Shown here: positions 55,801 to 62,408 of the stretch, piece after piece
How the letters are laid out: each line of letters opens with the position of its first letter
Position numbering within the stretch: the stretch's first letter is position 1
Assembly (NCBI GenBank): GCA_013397795.1
Contig: VZTJ01005976.1
Coordinates: forward strand, 960,724 to 1,024,723
Source of the DNA: Orthonyx spaldingii
Taxonomy: Eukaryota; Chordata; Aves; Passeriformes; Orthonychidae
DNA length: 64,000 nucleotides
Direction of reading: 5' to 3'
Made by a program: the position numbers and the translations under genes
Notes under the pieces: generated by a model
The model's database searches: none
Told to the model about the DNA's origin: nothing
The model's input: only the letters and a program-made list of their open reading frames with translations

Positions 55801-58800
55801 TTTTCAGGACAATGAAATAACTAAATAGTAGAACAATTCTATGAAAGAACACACAGCTATACTTTCTAGCTATACTAGAAATGTCTTGAAATGCTAGTAA
55901 GTATGATTTTAATATATGAAAGAGAGATGTACAAGCAAGTTATTTGTTGAACCTCAAACCCTCAATTGGATCTCTTCAATCACTGATCAAATTATTTTTC
56001 AATTCATGCATATTCCCATTTCTTAATTTTCATACTTTATTCTAGTAGATACCCAGTACATTGCATCTTAAAGGACATTTTTGGTAATATATATTGATTA
56101 CTGTTTTGTTTTATTTTATTTTAAAAATCATCCCTATGTGCAGTCCCTGTCCTGCTCTACTTACCACTTTCTGAATTTCTTGTGGGTGAATTTGAACCTC
56201 AGCCAAATCAAGTATTAGGAAAATAATTGTAAGTACAAACAGAAGGCAAACAGAGCACAGTAAATAATGAAGGGAGAGGATATGAGAAAGAGCACAAAAG
56301 GAACAAAGAAACAAATTCCACTTTGAATTATTGAGTCTTCCACACTGCACCTAAGTGCAATGTTAACTTAACACAGGTGTACGCCACATGAGCTTATGAA
56401 AAAACTTGATTGTGAAGAGCGTAATGATGGCTCTATGTCTGCAGCACATTCATTCCGTGGTTCATTTATGCATCTGTTATATATTTGTCTTGTAAAAAAA
56501 AGGAAAAGCTAGAATTTTTTAGATGTTAAAGCAGTTGATCATTTACACTTAAAAGTAAGTGCATTTGAAAGACCATATGCTAACGCAAAGGAACAAGGCA
56601 GTTAAACAACTGTGATAAGGTTTGGAGGTGCCTTAGCACAGAATTTGAGCTTTATCTGCACAATAACATAAACTCTGGTTATGGACCACAGATCCACATT
56701 GCAAAAGCACAGAATGAAAACGGTCTCTGTCCTCAAAGGCTTAGAATTTAAGTATAAGAAAAAACACACCCACAGACAGGAAAGTAAAAGTAAACCTCTA
56801 ACAGCATAGGTAATGATATCCATACAGTGGCAACCTGTCTTACAGTTTTTATATGAAAGTATAATAGAAATTAATCTTTTTCAAAGGGTTTTGAATAAAA
56901 CATTGCAATAACTATGTGAATGTTCACAGGAAATGCCTTTATAACACACAGGAGTGAGCAAGGAAGTGCTTCTTCAAAACATTGAATGTGTCAGTCTTGG
57001 TAACTGGTATGATGAGGTCTGATGAGCACGGAGAGTAGATGTGTCAAAGCAAATGAAAGAAGACACGTAAAGGGAAATGGACAGACAGGCGGTCTGGAAG
57101 TACTGTGAAAGCAAAGACATCTAATGATTAATATGACAAAAAATGTTGCAGGAAGAAGGGAGAAAAAAAATATGAAGAATGGAATTTTGCAATGGAAGCA
57201 ACAATACTTGATTACATCAAATCAAATCATCAGTATTTGATTATATCCAGTCAGAAGCACGTTGAATTTATATGAGGAGGAAGGACTGCCAAAGAGATGA
57301 TGTTGCCCTAATTAAGGAGATGTGATGATGTGAGACTGGATAAACTGAGAAAATGCACAAGTAGGACTAAGTCCCACTACTATGACTCTCATGTGGAAAA
57401 TACTAGTTAAAACAAACAGAAAATATGGCCAGCAATAGCTAAATATAACCTATATGTAAAATTTGGAAATGTTTATCTTATTATTAATTGTATTTTTTCT
57501 TAATAATACCTTATTGAACCTAGACTTTGAGCCCTTATATACTTAAAAATTCATAAGTCAGGGAGAAACTTGTATACATGCCATACATGAATAACAATGA
57601 AAAGACCATTTGCACCATGTAATTTTACTAGTGACAGGAAGATGAGTCCTCATGGAGAATTTCGTGATGTGGAAAAGAAAAAAAACATATTAGCATGAAA
57701 TAGGCCACATAGTCAAAGTATTCTCTGGTAGAGCTGGGGCATGCAAAACGTCAAAAGATGTTATTTAAGACAGTATGTTAACTTGAGACTTACGAAAGAT
57801 TTTTCTCTTGCAGGCTTCCTATGTAACTGTTTAAAACAGCTAATCCCTGATATACAAATATATTAGGGATGTATTAGGATATCTAACTACCAATGACTAA
57901 TTCACATCCTTTCAGCTCTCTGAGGTGTTGCAAAGATGTGTCACATGGCAGTAAAATAGCACTGTAACATTTGAGGACGATCTAATAACCAAAATTAGAT
58001 AATGAACAAGTGTACATCACGTAAAGAACAACCTGGCTGTAAAGAATTACTATTTTTATATTATAAGACCTCAGTAAAGCTAATTTTTATCTTATGAAGA
58101 ATGCTGTGCAGCATTTCTTTGCTCTGGATTAATATAAAAAATAAAACACCCCATCTCATTAAGAAAGGCTTTGTACAGTATGAATACAAGCACAACTTGA
58201 GGTACAACAAAAGACAGCAGCTAAAATAAATTATTGAATAAAAATGCATTGCATTTTATTCAAAAAAATTCAAGGGGAATGCTCCTACTTCCCTACACAA
58301 GGATCTACAGATCAAATTTTTTCTGCTCTTTCTCATTACAACTTGGCAAGCTGCCAAGAACTTTCCAAAGAAGCATGAAAATGAAAACTATTCAAAGAAA
58401 AATCTGCAGGAAACCTTTCTGAGGATCCTTGCAGTGGTATTTTGTTCAGTTTTGTACAACAGATCATTGGCTCCCTGATGTACTCCATGAGAGCTGTTCC
58501 AGATGGTGGTATGCCAAGGACAAAACTGTAATGCAGTATATTGCCACACTCAATTCATTACCACACAGAGAAGTAATGCTTTTAAGCTCAATTATTATTT
58601 TTTTTAAACAAAGTTTATTCAGGCTGCAGGAAGCAGAAGTTGCTGCTGGGAGCTGTAGAAGGATTGCACAGGGATGGGGGCGAGGCCTCAAGAGAGGATA
58701 TATTTCTTTATTTCCTTCAGGGCTGTTGTTTTTTCCATTGAGTGGAGGGAGAGGGAGGAGGAGATCTGCAAGCTGAAAAAGCAGTTTTCAATCAAGAAAA

Positions 58801-61800
58801 CTTCTTTCGGTTAAGTACTCCCAGTTCCCCACATGCTGTTTGGTAAAGGGAATAAATGTGGACAGGTTTCATTTGTACATAACCTTATTAGAACTGTCTG
58901 ACTGTTTCCAGTATTCTTTTTATGTATTACCCCATTAGGGAGCTTTTTATAACATCTATGGTGAAGTATAAACATTTCATAATGGAAAGAGTGATGATCC
59001 CTGATCCTCAGTACAGCACAGCATCTTGACAGTTTTTTCTGCAAGACTGCATCCACCCCACCAGAGTGTTCCTGTTCCCCCATTCTCCATGGGTGACCTG
59101 CAGAGACACAGGAGGCATCACAGCAGCATTTCACTAGAGCCTCTCTTGAAGAATCTTACACTGAACACCTGCAAGTATTCAACACCTTAGTCTTAGAGTA
59201 TGACAGCTTGCTTTCCAAATTGCAATGTAAAGATTGGGGGGGGGATGGGGGGATTAACCCCTTAACATATTAAGTACTAGAAGAATTGAACTCCAGAAAA
59301 AGCAGTGGGAAAATCTGGAGGATTTACTTTCCGTGTAAAGACTGCTAAAGCATTTAAATGATAGATTATGTCAAAAGCCTTCAGATACTTGTTTGTGTGA
59401 TATCCATAGATCCCCTACTTACAGTGGTTTGGTTTTCATGCAATTTTTTAAAACCAGGCCAAACTTCAACTGTAGATTAAATTACAAAATAACTTATTTT
59501 AAAATTTTTGCAATTTTATTTTGAAATAATCCAGTAATGCTTTCACAAATGGGAATGGAAAAGGAATGGCTGGTATCGACGCTGAAGTTTTCTGTAAAGT
59601 AACTATGAAAAACCTGGATATAGGTTAGATGCTGTACTGCCCCACATAGCACTTAAGAATTACAAAAATGAGGGAAACAGATTTCAAAGAAGAATCTTTA
59701 AACCCAGTGGTCCTAATATATCATAACACTGGGTAAAAACAAACAGAAGTATATTAAAACCAAACAAAGAAATTAACCCTAAAATAACTCAGCAAAAATT
59801 CTTTCATTATGTTTCAGGTTAAACATGCCTCAGAAACTTAAAGAATTGTTAAAAATTGTATCCCAATTAGGTTAAAGGATAAAGCTTTTGTGTATTTGCA
59901 GTAAATATTAAGATAAACTTAACCCTGGAAACAGCAAGCACCATGTAAAACATCCTGCAGCTGCCCTCTTGGCACGTGCTGGAAACAGTGGCACGGATGG
60001 CAGAGTTCAGTGTAGATTCTTCCAGTTCTCAGCACATCACTTCCACAGGTCATAAAATAAACCCAGATACAGAAAAACTGACTGCCAACTAAATAGCAAA
60101 AAACCTGAAAAAAACTAGTAAATGTGTAAAATTTAAAACCACAGTGATAAGAAAGCATTTATATTTTTTCTTGAAAATAAATTCAAGTTGGAATTAAAAT
60201 CCAAGTAGAAGATTCATTTACAACTGATCTAAATTAAAACCCAAGTAGAAGATTCATCCAAAAGCAATTTTAAACCAAACACACTTACTTGTATTCTAAT
60301 TAAACTTCATTTTGGAAGTCTGCTGAGGAAGCATGTCCAAGCAATTACAGGAAAAAAAAAACAGAAAAAGAGATCTCAAGATTGGCTGTAATATCTGCTT
60401 CCCGTGTCCTATCAGCTTTCCAGGAATCCCACCAAATTTCCTATCTAAATCTACAACCATAAAGCTTAGACCCTGAGTGTGATGGCAACAGGATTTCAGT
60501 CACCAATGAAAGGAAAAGGAAAGCCACTCTCTCAGTGGCTGGTTTTGCTATGTTAGCTTAAGTTGCAAATTGGCTGCAAGTCCTCTGGAGATGAGCGTAA
60601 TCTCATTTTTCACAATATTCCTGTGAACATGGAATTTTGTGACAAAAGAACTTCATGTGGAACTTGTCCAACATCAAGGTCCAACTAGAAAGTCATACAC
60701 ATTTTTGAAGGCTAAGAATTGAAAATAAAAAGCATCTATGGAATTATATGAGTTTAAAAAAAAAATTGTTAAAAGACAGCAAAGAACCACATGTTCTTAT
60801 AAATGAAGATCAGAGTCTATTTCTGTGTTAAAATTTTTATCTTACTTCTGTGACTCCTTGTCGTTTTATCATTTCTTTGGTTAGAACCACTTTTCCTGCC
60901 CTCTATTTTTCAATGATAAACTGGAATTTCTTATTGATCACATCTTTTTCCTGCATGCTCTCCTCCAGAGTGAGTTTATCTGCCCTCTTGGCCTTTCATC
61001 AATACATCACTTAAAAAGCTCAGTCTGTGTGCCATCCTCATGTAGCCTTTGCTACAACTTGCCTTACTTTCAGAAAAATCCTCTCCTCTCCCATTTTTCT
61101 CAAAATTAAACCAAAAATAGTTATTTCTGGATGATTCTGCCTGTTTTTCTATATCACTTTTAGGAACTAATCCCTAAAGTCAGACAGCAATCATATCTTA
61201 GGAACCATAAAATTATCCACAAGTTTCATAAAAACCAGATTGTTTCTGCATGAATTAGATAAAAGGACTTTTAAATGAAAATAAATAGCTAAATGTATAG
61301 GCAAAGAGGCATCTCCTAGCAGAAATGCTTCTAAATCCATAAAATTATTTTTGAAAGCTTGCTCTTAGCCATCAGACCTTATTCCTGCCAGTTTGACAAG
61401 TGAAATCTGACTGCTACACAGTCTGTAAAAATTTAAACTACTTGTATGAATTTTTAAGCATAAAGCATATATTAAACGAAAATAAAAATTTCAAATCTTA
61501 ACAAATTACCAATTAACCCTGCCCTTTTATATTTGAAAACGTCAAAATTTAAAATAGCAGGCAAGTATATGCAAGCTTTGTCTTTCAACCCTGTTTAACC
61601 AGAGGGTGGGGCTTTGTGTGCTCATATACAATAACCAATAAAGGAGACTTCGTTGAAATATCTCATTCTCAAAATTCATCTGGTTTTAGTTACAGAAGTG
61701 CAAAAACCAGTTCAGAATCAATAGGAAATGTTCTACTTTATCCTTCTCTAATTTAGAAATGTCTAAGCTGGTTTTAGTCAAGCTCTGTAAAACTACAAAC

Positions 61801-62408
61801 AAAAGAATTTAAAAAAAAAAAAAAAAAGAAGAAGAAAAAACATACCACCACCAAAACAACACACCCCTACACCCAAAACAACCTCCCAAAACAGAAATTC
61901 CCATTGCTTATAGAGACCGAGAAGCTGAAGTCTCAGTCCTGGAGTTATTTTTATGGACAGACAATGAGTCACTCAGAGAAGAGCTTGTAATGGAAGGAAA
62001 GGCACACAGTAACTAGACAGTAACTACAGTGTAACAACAACAGCAACATGCATTCCAAGCGTGTAATCCAAAACTCCATGGAAATGCGCTTGTAACGTAA
62101 AGCAAAACCAGTATTGAATTATTTAATTCAGGTATACTGTGCCTGCTCTCTGCAGTGTTTGTGCTATGTAATTTCAGAAAAGAAGTTTTTAAAAAAATCC
62201 CTACCTACTGGCCATGTTCCATTCAAGTGCTGGATTTTGAGAATTTCTCTCACTCTCTGTCAAAACCCCTCCTTTTCCATTTTCCTTTTCTGGTTTCAGC
62301 TGATTCCAGTAGGCAGTACCGATGTTGATAGATTGAAGATCTATTTGATACTGTCTGTCTTCAACCTCTGATCCAGGGTCTCGAAGAATTCCGAGATTTA
62401 GTGCTCTC
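4543..62408 (-). CDS. VPS13B: VPS13B, partial: six internal coding exons
   Basis: The spliced product of exons 62408-62205, 53608-53482, 51805-51662, 27158-26456, 17253-17116 and 4950-4543 is a continuous frame of about 574 codons. It matches what I recall of vertebrate VPS13B, including the blocks RALNLGILRDPGSEVEDRQY, RRHQERRAILTP, SGIGSDSVKIRI and SLESLHASTRSSARQALG. VPS13B belongs to the VPS13/ATG2 family of bridge-like lipid-transfer proteins. These form a long hydrophobic groove that moves glycerolipids between membranes; VPS13B acts at the Golgi, and its loss in humans causes Cohen syndrome. The segment here falls roughly in the second quarter of the protein, in the rod-like groove region, after the N-terminal chorein domain and before the VAB, ATG2-C and PH-like C-terminal parts. 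That placement is from memory of the family. No start or stop codon exon lies in the window. All splice sites are GT-AG and phases are compatible throughout, so the gene appears intact here. Confidence 0.96.
6635..6818 (+). mobile_element. CR1 LINE 3' fragment
   Basis: A 5'-truncated CR1 copy of about 180 bp. It keeps the end of ORF2 (the segment corresponding to NELPRKVVESPSLEVFKK-type sequence) and the 3' UTR with ctggacgtggcacttagtgc and gtcaaaggttggactc. It ends in tgattctgtgaa, a degenerate form of the CR1 3' terminus. CR1 elements reverse-transcribe from the 3' end and are usually severely 5' truncated, which fits. It is antisense to VPS13B. Confidence 0.9.
9548..10352 (+). mobile_element. 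CR1 LINE, 3' part of ORF2 plus 3' UTR
   Basis: About 800 bp matching the last third of a CR1 element. It starts near gaacatggacaagctggatc and passes through the region encoding the C-terminal part of ORF2, the reverse transcriptase/endonuclease protein. It ends in the 3' UTR (ggacatggcacttagtgc, tcaaaggttggacttgatga). A frame of 116 codons survives at 9908-10258, with LECVQRRAMKLVKGLE, LRELGLFSLGKRRLRGNLIA and KHWNGLHKKVVGPPPLEVFK, all typical of the CR1 C-terminus. The upstream part has frameshifts and stops. The terminal octamer repeats are not well preserved. Not autonomous. Confidence 0.93.
12430..12830. other. Candidate noncoding element (unproven)
   Basis: A 400 bp block of high-complexity, moderate-GC sequence in an AT-rich intron. 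It has several homeodomain-like TAAT cores (for example atgctaat at 12415-12422, gattag at 12505-12510) and no sustained open frame. Selected by eye only; conservation is not shown. Confidence 0.2.
15995..16125 (+). mobile_element. Possible ancient MIR-like SINE remnant
   Basis: The order ctgtgccttagttatcttctctgaaatgg, then a G/A spacer, then gtgagggctgtgcaggtaaattaat and gtagtgttcagatgctac resembles the conserved core and 3' part of MIR-type amniote SINEs. Those contain a CCTCAGTTTCC..TGTAAAATGG block followed by GTTGTGAGG..AAATTAAT..GTAAAGCGCT..AGATACTA. Similarity is judged by eye only and divergence is high. It may be a chance resemblance. Confidence 0.4.
16926..17051 (-). mobile_element. 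CR1 LINE 3' end, sense to VPS13B
   Basis: Read on the plus strand it starts tgaatcatagaataatt and continues with gggaccttaatgctgatctc, ctgccatgggcagggacctg and ccactagatcaggttgctca. This is the reverse complement of the 3' UTR of a common avian CR1 type. The 3' terminus faces low coordinates. About 125 bp, 5' truncated. It lies about 65 bp from the donor of the 138 bp VPS13B exon. Confidence 0.85.
17116..17253 (-). CDS. VPS13B: VPS13B internal exon 5 of 6 in window
   Basis: 138 bp, phase 1 at both ends. Acceptor is tatcatctgtag and donor gtaagc. Its first two bases (AT) join the G from the previous exon to make Asp. The product reads DPGKTLPEALDYCKIWLQTV, then AGEVDAKSGIPPPLITVQIK and DFLNGP, and the last base starts an Ala codon completed in the next exon. 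Human VPS13B carries a closely similar run here by recall. Being symmetrical (1-1) and a multiple of three, it could be skipped without changing the frame. A CR1 3' fragment lies in the downstream intron only about 65 bp from the donor (16926-17051). Confidence 0.96.
18695..18710. repeat. (ATC)5 short microsatellite
   Basis: Five uninterrupted ATC units on the plus strand. Short. Confidence 0.9.
19955..20013 (-). mobile_element. Possible CR1 3' terminus, very short
   Basis: The sequence ttttcatagaatcaaggatcagg, with later atatcagtcaatcaattcct, resembles the reverse complement of a CR1 3' end (the tcatagaatca motif). It is short and diverged, and is suggested mainly because another CR1 end in the opposite orientation follows. 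Confidence 0.35.
20090..20276 (+). mobile_element. Ancient CR1 LINE 3' end
   Basis: The order aaggaaatgatggaagcatt, gtttaaaaatacacttgacaaacac, gcatcagcagggaactggtctga, then aataggtcatttccatttcc and tttctatgattct follows the 3' end of older amniote CR1 subfamilies. Those read roughly 'tttaaa...ggcttgacaaacacc ... ggactggactaga...cctcttgaggtcccttccagcccta..ttctatgattct'. Divergence is high, so this is older than the copies at 9.5 or 34.4 kb. Confidence 0.65.
20615..20690. repeat. C/A-rich low-complexity tract
   Basis: Plus strand has a run of nine Cs at 20625-20633 followed by aaaccaaac-type repeats up to about 20690. The complementary strand is T/G-rich like the tracts at 34.2 and 36.5 kb. 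Confidence 0.9.
20985..21135. other. GC-rich patch in AT-rich intron
   Basis: About 150 bp with markedly higher GC than the flanks, a G8 run at about 21020-21028 and five CpGs. Too short and CpG-poor for a normal CpG island. No exon or repeat recognised. Confidence 0.6.
23775..23804. repeat. T/G-rich low-complexity tract
   Basis: ttggttggttg followed by T-runs separated by single Gs, about 30 bp. Confidence 0.85.
24281..24317. repeat. (AC)n/(AT)n microsatellite
   Basis: Compound dinucleotide tract: acacacat and cacacacacat followed by about six TA units. It is preceded at 24240-24280 by two near copies of atgatatgcaat. Confidence 0.95.
26456..27158 (-). CDS. VPS13B: VPS13B internal large exon (4 of 6 in window)
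   Basis: 703 bp, by far the largest exon here. Acceptor is ttcctttgcag and donor gtaaga. It starts in phase 0 with VSKQEQKKMDVADGGTVE and ends with one base over after SDYKCT. Order within its 234 codons: a charged start (about 1-15); a very conserved stretch with SGAQDSGIGSDSVKIRI, RPSRQSSIVKNLNFIPFD and SRISLMTYSC (about 20-95); a variable polar linker with SKSVQDQKDGEKISKSSLN (about 96-150); and another conserved stretch with LSLESLHASTRSSARQALG, VRQPGRRGTGD and PSVLLSCHHRKQKVEISVF (about 155-230). This alternation fits groove strands separated by a disordered loop. The Ser-rich SSRYSGAQDSGIGSD part could be phosphorylated, but that is inference. Several shorter open frames on the opposite strand across this exon are shadows. 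Confidence 0.98.
28320..28970 (-). mobile_element. Ancient CR1 LINE fragment, sense to VPS13B
   Basis: Read on the plus strand, diagnostic pieces appear in the right order for the reverse complement of an old reptile/bird CR1 3' region. These are: acccatccagcccagtacat; the polar stretch to ccaggcatccacagctgttg; attaattcatccacttcc; acaaccttcagaggcaacac; actttgtaaactgtcatcac; agccctcctcagccttctcc; tctagtctctcctcacaaag; and gagtactctgcaaagcatcc. About 650 bp, heavily mutated, without usable coding frame. Minus-strand frames of 68-84 codons inside are decayed pieces, not genes. Confidence 0.75.
33506..33550. repeat. Palindromic 28-bp tandem duplication
   Basis: gttttttacctctaa occurs at 33506-33520 and 33534-33548. 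The inverted half aattagaggt (33526-33535) pairs perfectly with acctctaatt (33541-33550) across a five-T loop, and also with acctctaa at 33513-33520. Confidence 0.95.
34205..34300. repeat. T/G-rich low-complexity tract with G8 run
   Basis: About 95 bp of T-runs separated by G, GG or GGG, with eight consecutive Gs at 34264-34271 followed by a short GT run. It ends about 95 bp before the CR1 copy at 34396. Confidence 0.9.
34396..35030 (+). mobile_element. CR1 LINE with internal deletion
   Basis: About 635 bp. The 5' part encodes a reverse-transcriptase segment (DEGKAVNVVYLDFCKT, the RT region ending in the first catalytic-Asp motif LDF). At about 34560 the sequence jumps directly to the ORF2 C-terminal region (acattgaggtgttggactgt), omitting the stretch in which other CR1 copies carry the rest of RT. 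A frame at 34569-34916 keeps LDCVQRRATELVKGLGSKSH and KHWNGLPREMAESPPLKVFK. The 3' UTR follows and the element ends in tgattctatgattctatga at 35010-35028, the classic CR1 terminus. Antisense to VPS13B. Not functional. Confidence 0.93.
36523..36589. repeat. T/G-rich low-complexity tract with (TTG)n
   Basis: T-runs with GGGG at 36556-36559 and (TTG)5-like units near 36569-36586. It lies inside the open frame 36484-37059 and explains that frame's hydrophobic Phe/Leu/Cys-rich start. Confidence 0.9.
39719..39734. repeat. Poly-T run
   Basis: About fifteen consecutive Ts on the plus strand. No transposon body recognised beside it. Confidence 0.85.
46050..47107 (+). mobile_element. CR1 LINE, about 1.06 kb, distinct subfamily
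   Basis: The longest CR1 copy here. It starts in the RT region (gcactggctgaatagcaggt, ggtgtctcccaagggttggtactgg). It runs through ctgatggcacaacgctggga, cagcagctctgtggagaagg and the C-terminal coding region, which includes a segment resembling NFFTMWVTEHWNRLPREAVG. It ends with the 3' UTR (ggaaggttggaccagagaat, cctgacccattctgtcactgattc). The 3' UTR differs from the copies at 6.6, 9.5 and 34.4 kb, indicating another subfamily. Several frameshifts and stops break the coding sequence. Confidence 0.93.
48313..48326. repeat. T14 homopolymer
   Basis: Fourteen consecutive Ts on the plus strand, about 110 bp upstream of the degenerate CR1 copy at 48440. Confidence 0.9.
48440..49006 (+). mobile_element. 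CR1 LINE with internal deletion
   Basis: Degenerate RT region (from about gatgagatgattgattctgagg, through gaatggatggactatgaggt and gcctcaaggtttgatcatgt, to ccaaactggggggagctgtt and aacctcatgaggga). At about 48895-48905 it passes straight into a CR1 3' UTR (ggacgtggcacttgcc, gtcaaaggacggactcaatg) and ends gattctgtgaatctgtg. The ORF2 C-terminal region seen in the other copies is missing. Boundaries at the 5' side are uncertain by tens of bases. Confidence 0.82.
49020..49560 (+). mobile_element. Degenerate CR1-like fragment
   Basis: The part from about 49190 onward matches the ORF2 C-terminal area of an old CR1. The encoded RICNERLRELHFFTQKKRRI and HQITVYSYLKQGY parallel the usual RLRELGLFSLEKRRL..DLI..YNYLKG pattern. 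Then gaggcaatgagtgaaag and tctgaacggatataaagac follow the expected order. The first 170 bp are only tentatively part of it. It lies directly after the 3' end of the previous CR1 copy. Confidence 0.6.
49853..49903. repeat. (AAT)n microsatellite
   Basis: About 17 AAT/ATA units over 51 bp, with one imperfection (aatatt) near 49880. The most regular microsatellite of the window and likely length-polymorphic. Confidence 0.97.
50928..50952. repeat. (TC)n then poly-T
   Basis: Four to five TC units running into about fourteen Ts. Low complexity. Confidence 0.9.
51024..51055. repeat. Tandem duplication, 16-bp unit
   Basis: agtaataaagaactac occurs twice head to tail without mismatch. Confidence 0.95.
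51662..51805 (-). CDS. VPS13B: VPS13B internal exon 3 of 6 in window
   Basis: 144 bp, 48 whole codons, phase 0 at both ends. Acceptor is ttaatttcacag and donor gtaggt. The product runs EILVCGHSLEVNVTTNLDFF, then LNVAQVQLLQQLIQTNMVGL, and ends EPSSSTTE. The Asn/Leu/Gln-rich middle is predicted helical and fits the short helices between groove repeats in VPS13 proteins. The Ser/Thr-rich end leads into the large polar exon that follows at 27158. Because the exon is symmetrical (0-0), skipping it would keep the frame. No alternative splicing can be shown from the sequence. The following intron (24.5 kb) is the longest complete one in the window. Confidence 0.95.
52161..52174. repeat. T14 homopolymer
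   Basis: Fourteen Ts on the plus strand, inside the 1.7 kb VPS13B intron. Confidence 0.9.
52844..52893. repeat. Tandem duplication, 25-bp unit
   Basis: tttctgatatttctcct followed by acataaaa or atataaaa occurs twice with period 25 and a single substitution. Confidence 0.95.
53482..53608 (-). CDS. VPS13B: VPS13B internal exon 2 of 6 in window
   Basis: 127 bp. The acceptor is tttgtttcctag and the donor gttagt. The first base completes the Ser codon from the previous exon. 42 codons follow, from IRRHQERRAILTP through FTVRITAAPAIIFTKIDAAE to NLHPE. It ends exactly on a codon boundary, so the next junction is phase 0. Alternating hydrophobic residues (VRITAAPAIIFTKI) fit the amphipathic beta strands that build the groove of VPS13 proteins. 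The donor has T rather than A at position +3 (gttagt), a weaker but common form. The ERRAILTP part is strongly similar to the mammalian protein as I remember it, and the end of the exon (IDAAENLHPE) is more divergent. Confidence 0.95.
54306..54342. repeat. T/G-rich low-complexity tract
   Basis: T-runs separated by GGG, ending in a C-run (ttttttccccc). Confidence 0.85.
59236..59252 (+). repeat. G9-AT-G6 guanine tract
   Basis: Nine Gs, AT, then six Gs. The composition could fold into a G-quadruplex on the plus strand (antisense to VPS13B). Confidence 0.9.
60192..60257. repeat. Direct repeat, 40-bp period
   Basis: aattaaaatccaagtagaag at 60192 recurs at 60232 with one change (aaaac for aaaat). 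ccaagtagaagattcat is identical in both, at 60201-60217 and 60241-60257. Confidence 0.93.
61811..61894. repeat. Poly-A then C/A-rich tract
   Basis: Seventeen consecutive As at 61811-61827, then gaagaag, then C/A-rich sequence to about 61894. It lies about 310 bp downstream, in transcript sense, of the exon ending at 62205. Confidence 0.92.
62205..62408 (-). CDS. VPS13B: VPS13B internal exon 1 of 6 in window
   Basis: 204 bp. It is preceded on the minus strand by an acceptor (cattacag) and followed by a donor (gtaggg). It enters with one base that completes a codon begun in the previous exon, which is outside the window. It encodes 67 full codons starting RALNLGILRDP and containing EDRQYQIDLQSINIG and NPALEWNMAS, then leaves two bases (AG). 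Those bases join the C of the next exon to make Ser. Human VPS13B has nearly the same sequence by recall, with most differences in the polar KPEKENGKGG stretch. The segment belongs to the beta-rich lipid-groove region; it has no catalytic residue, membrane segment or signal. A second GT lies four bases upstream of the donor used here, but using it would break the frame. Confidence 0.95.

Larger units (their letters stand above)
53609..62204 (-). other. VPS13B: VPS13B intron, 8.6 kb
   Basis: AT-rich unique sequence. Visible low-complexity parts are a T/G tract (54306-54342), a G-run pair (59236-59252), a 40-bp period duplication (60192-60257) and a poly-A then C/A-rich tract (61811-61894). No clear CR1 copy. 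A 115-codon plus frame at 58429-58776 overlaps a minus frame; neither looks like a known protein. Confidence 0.85.
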
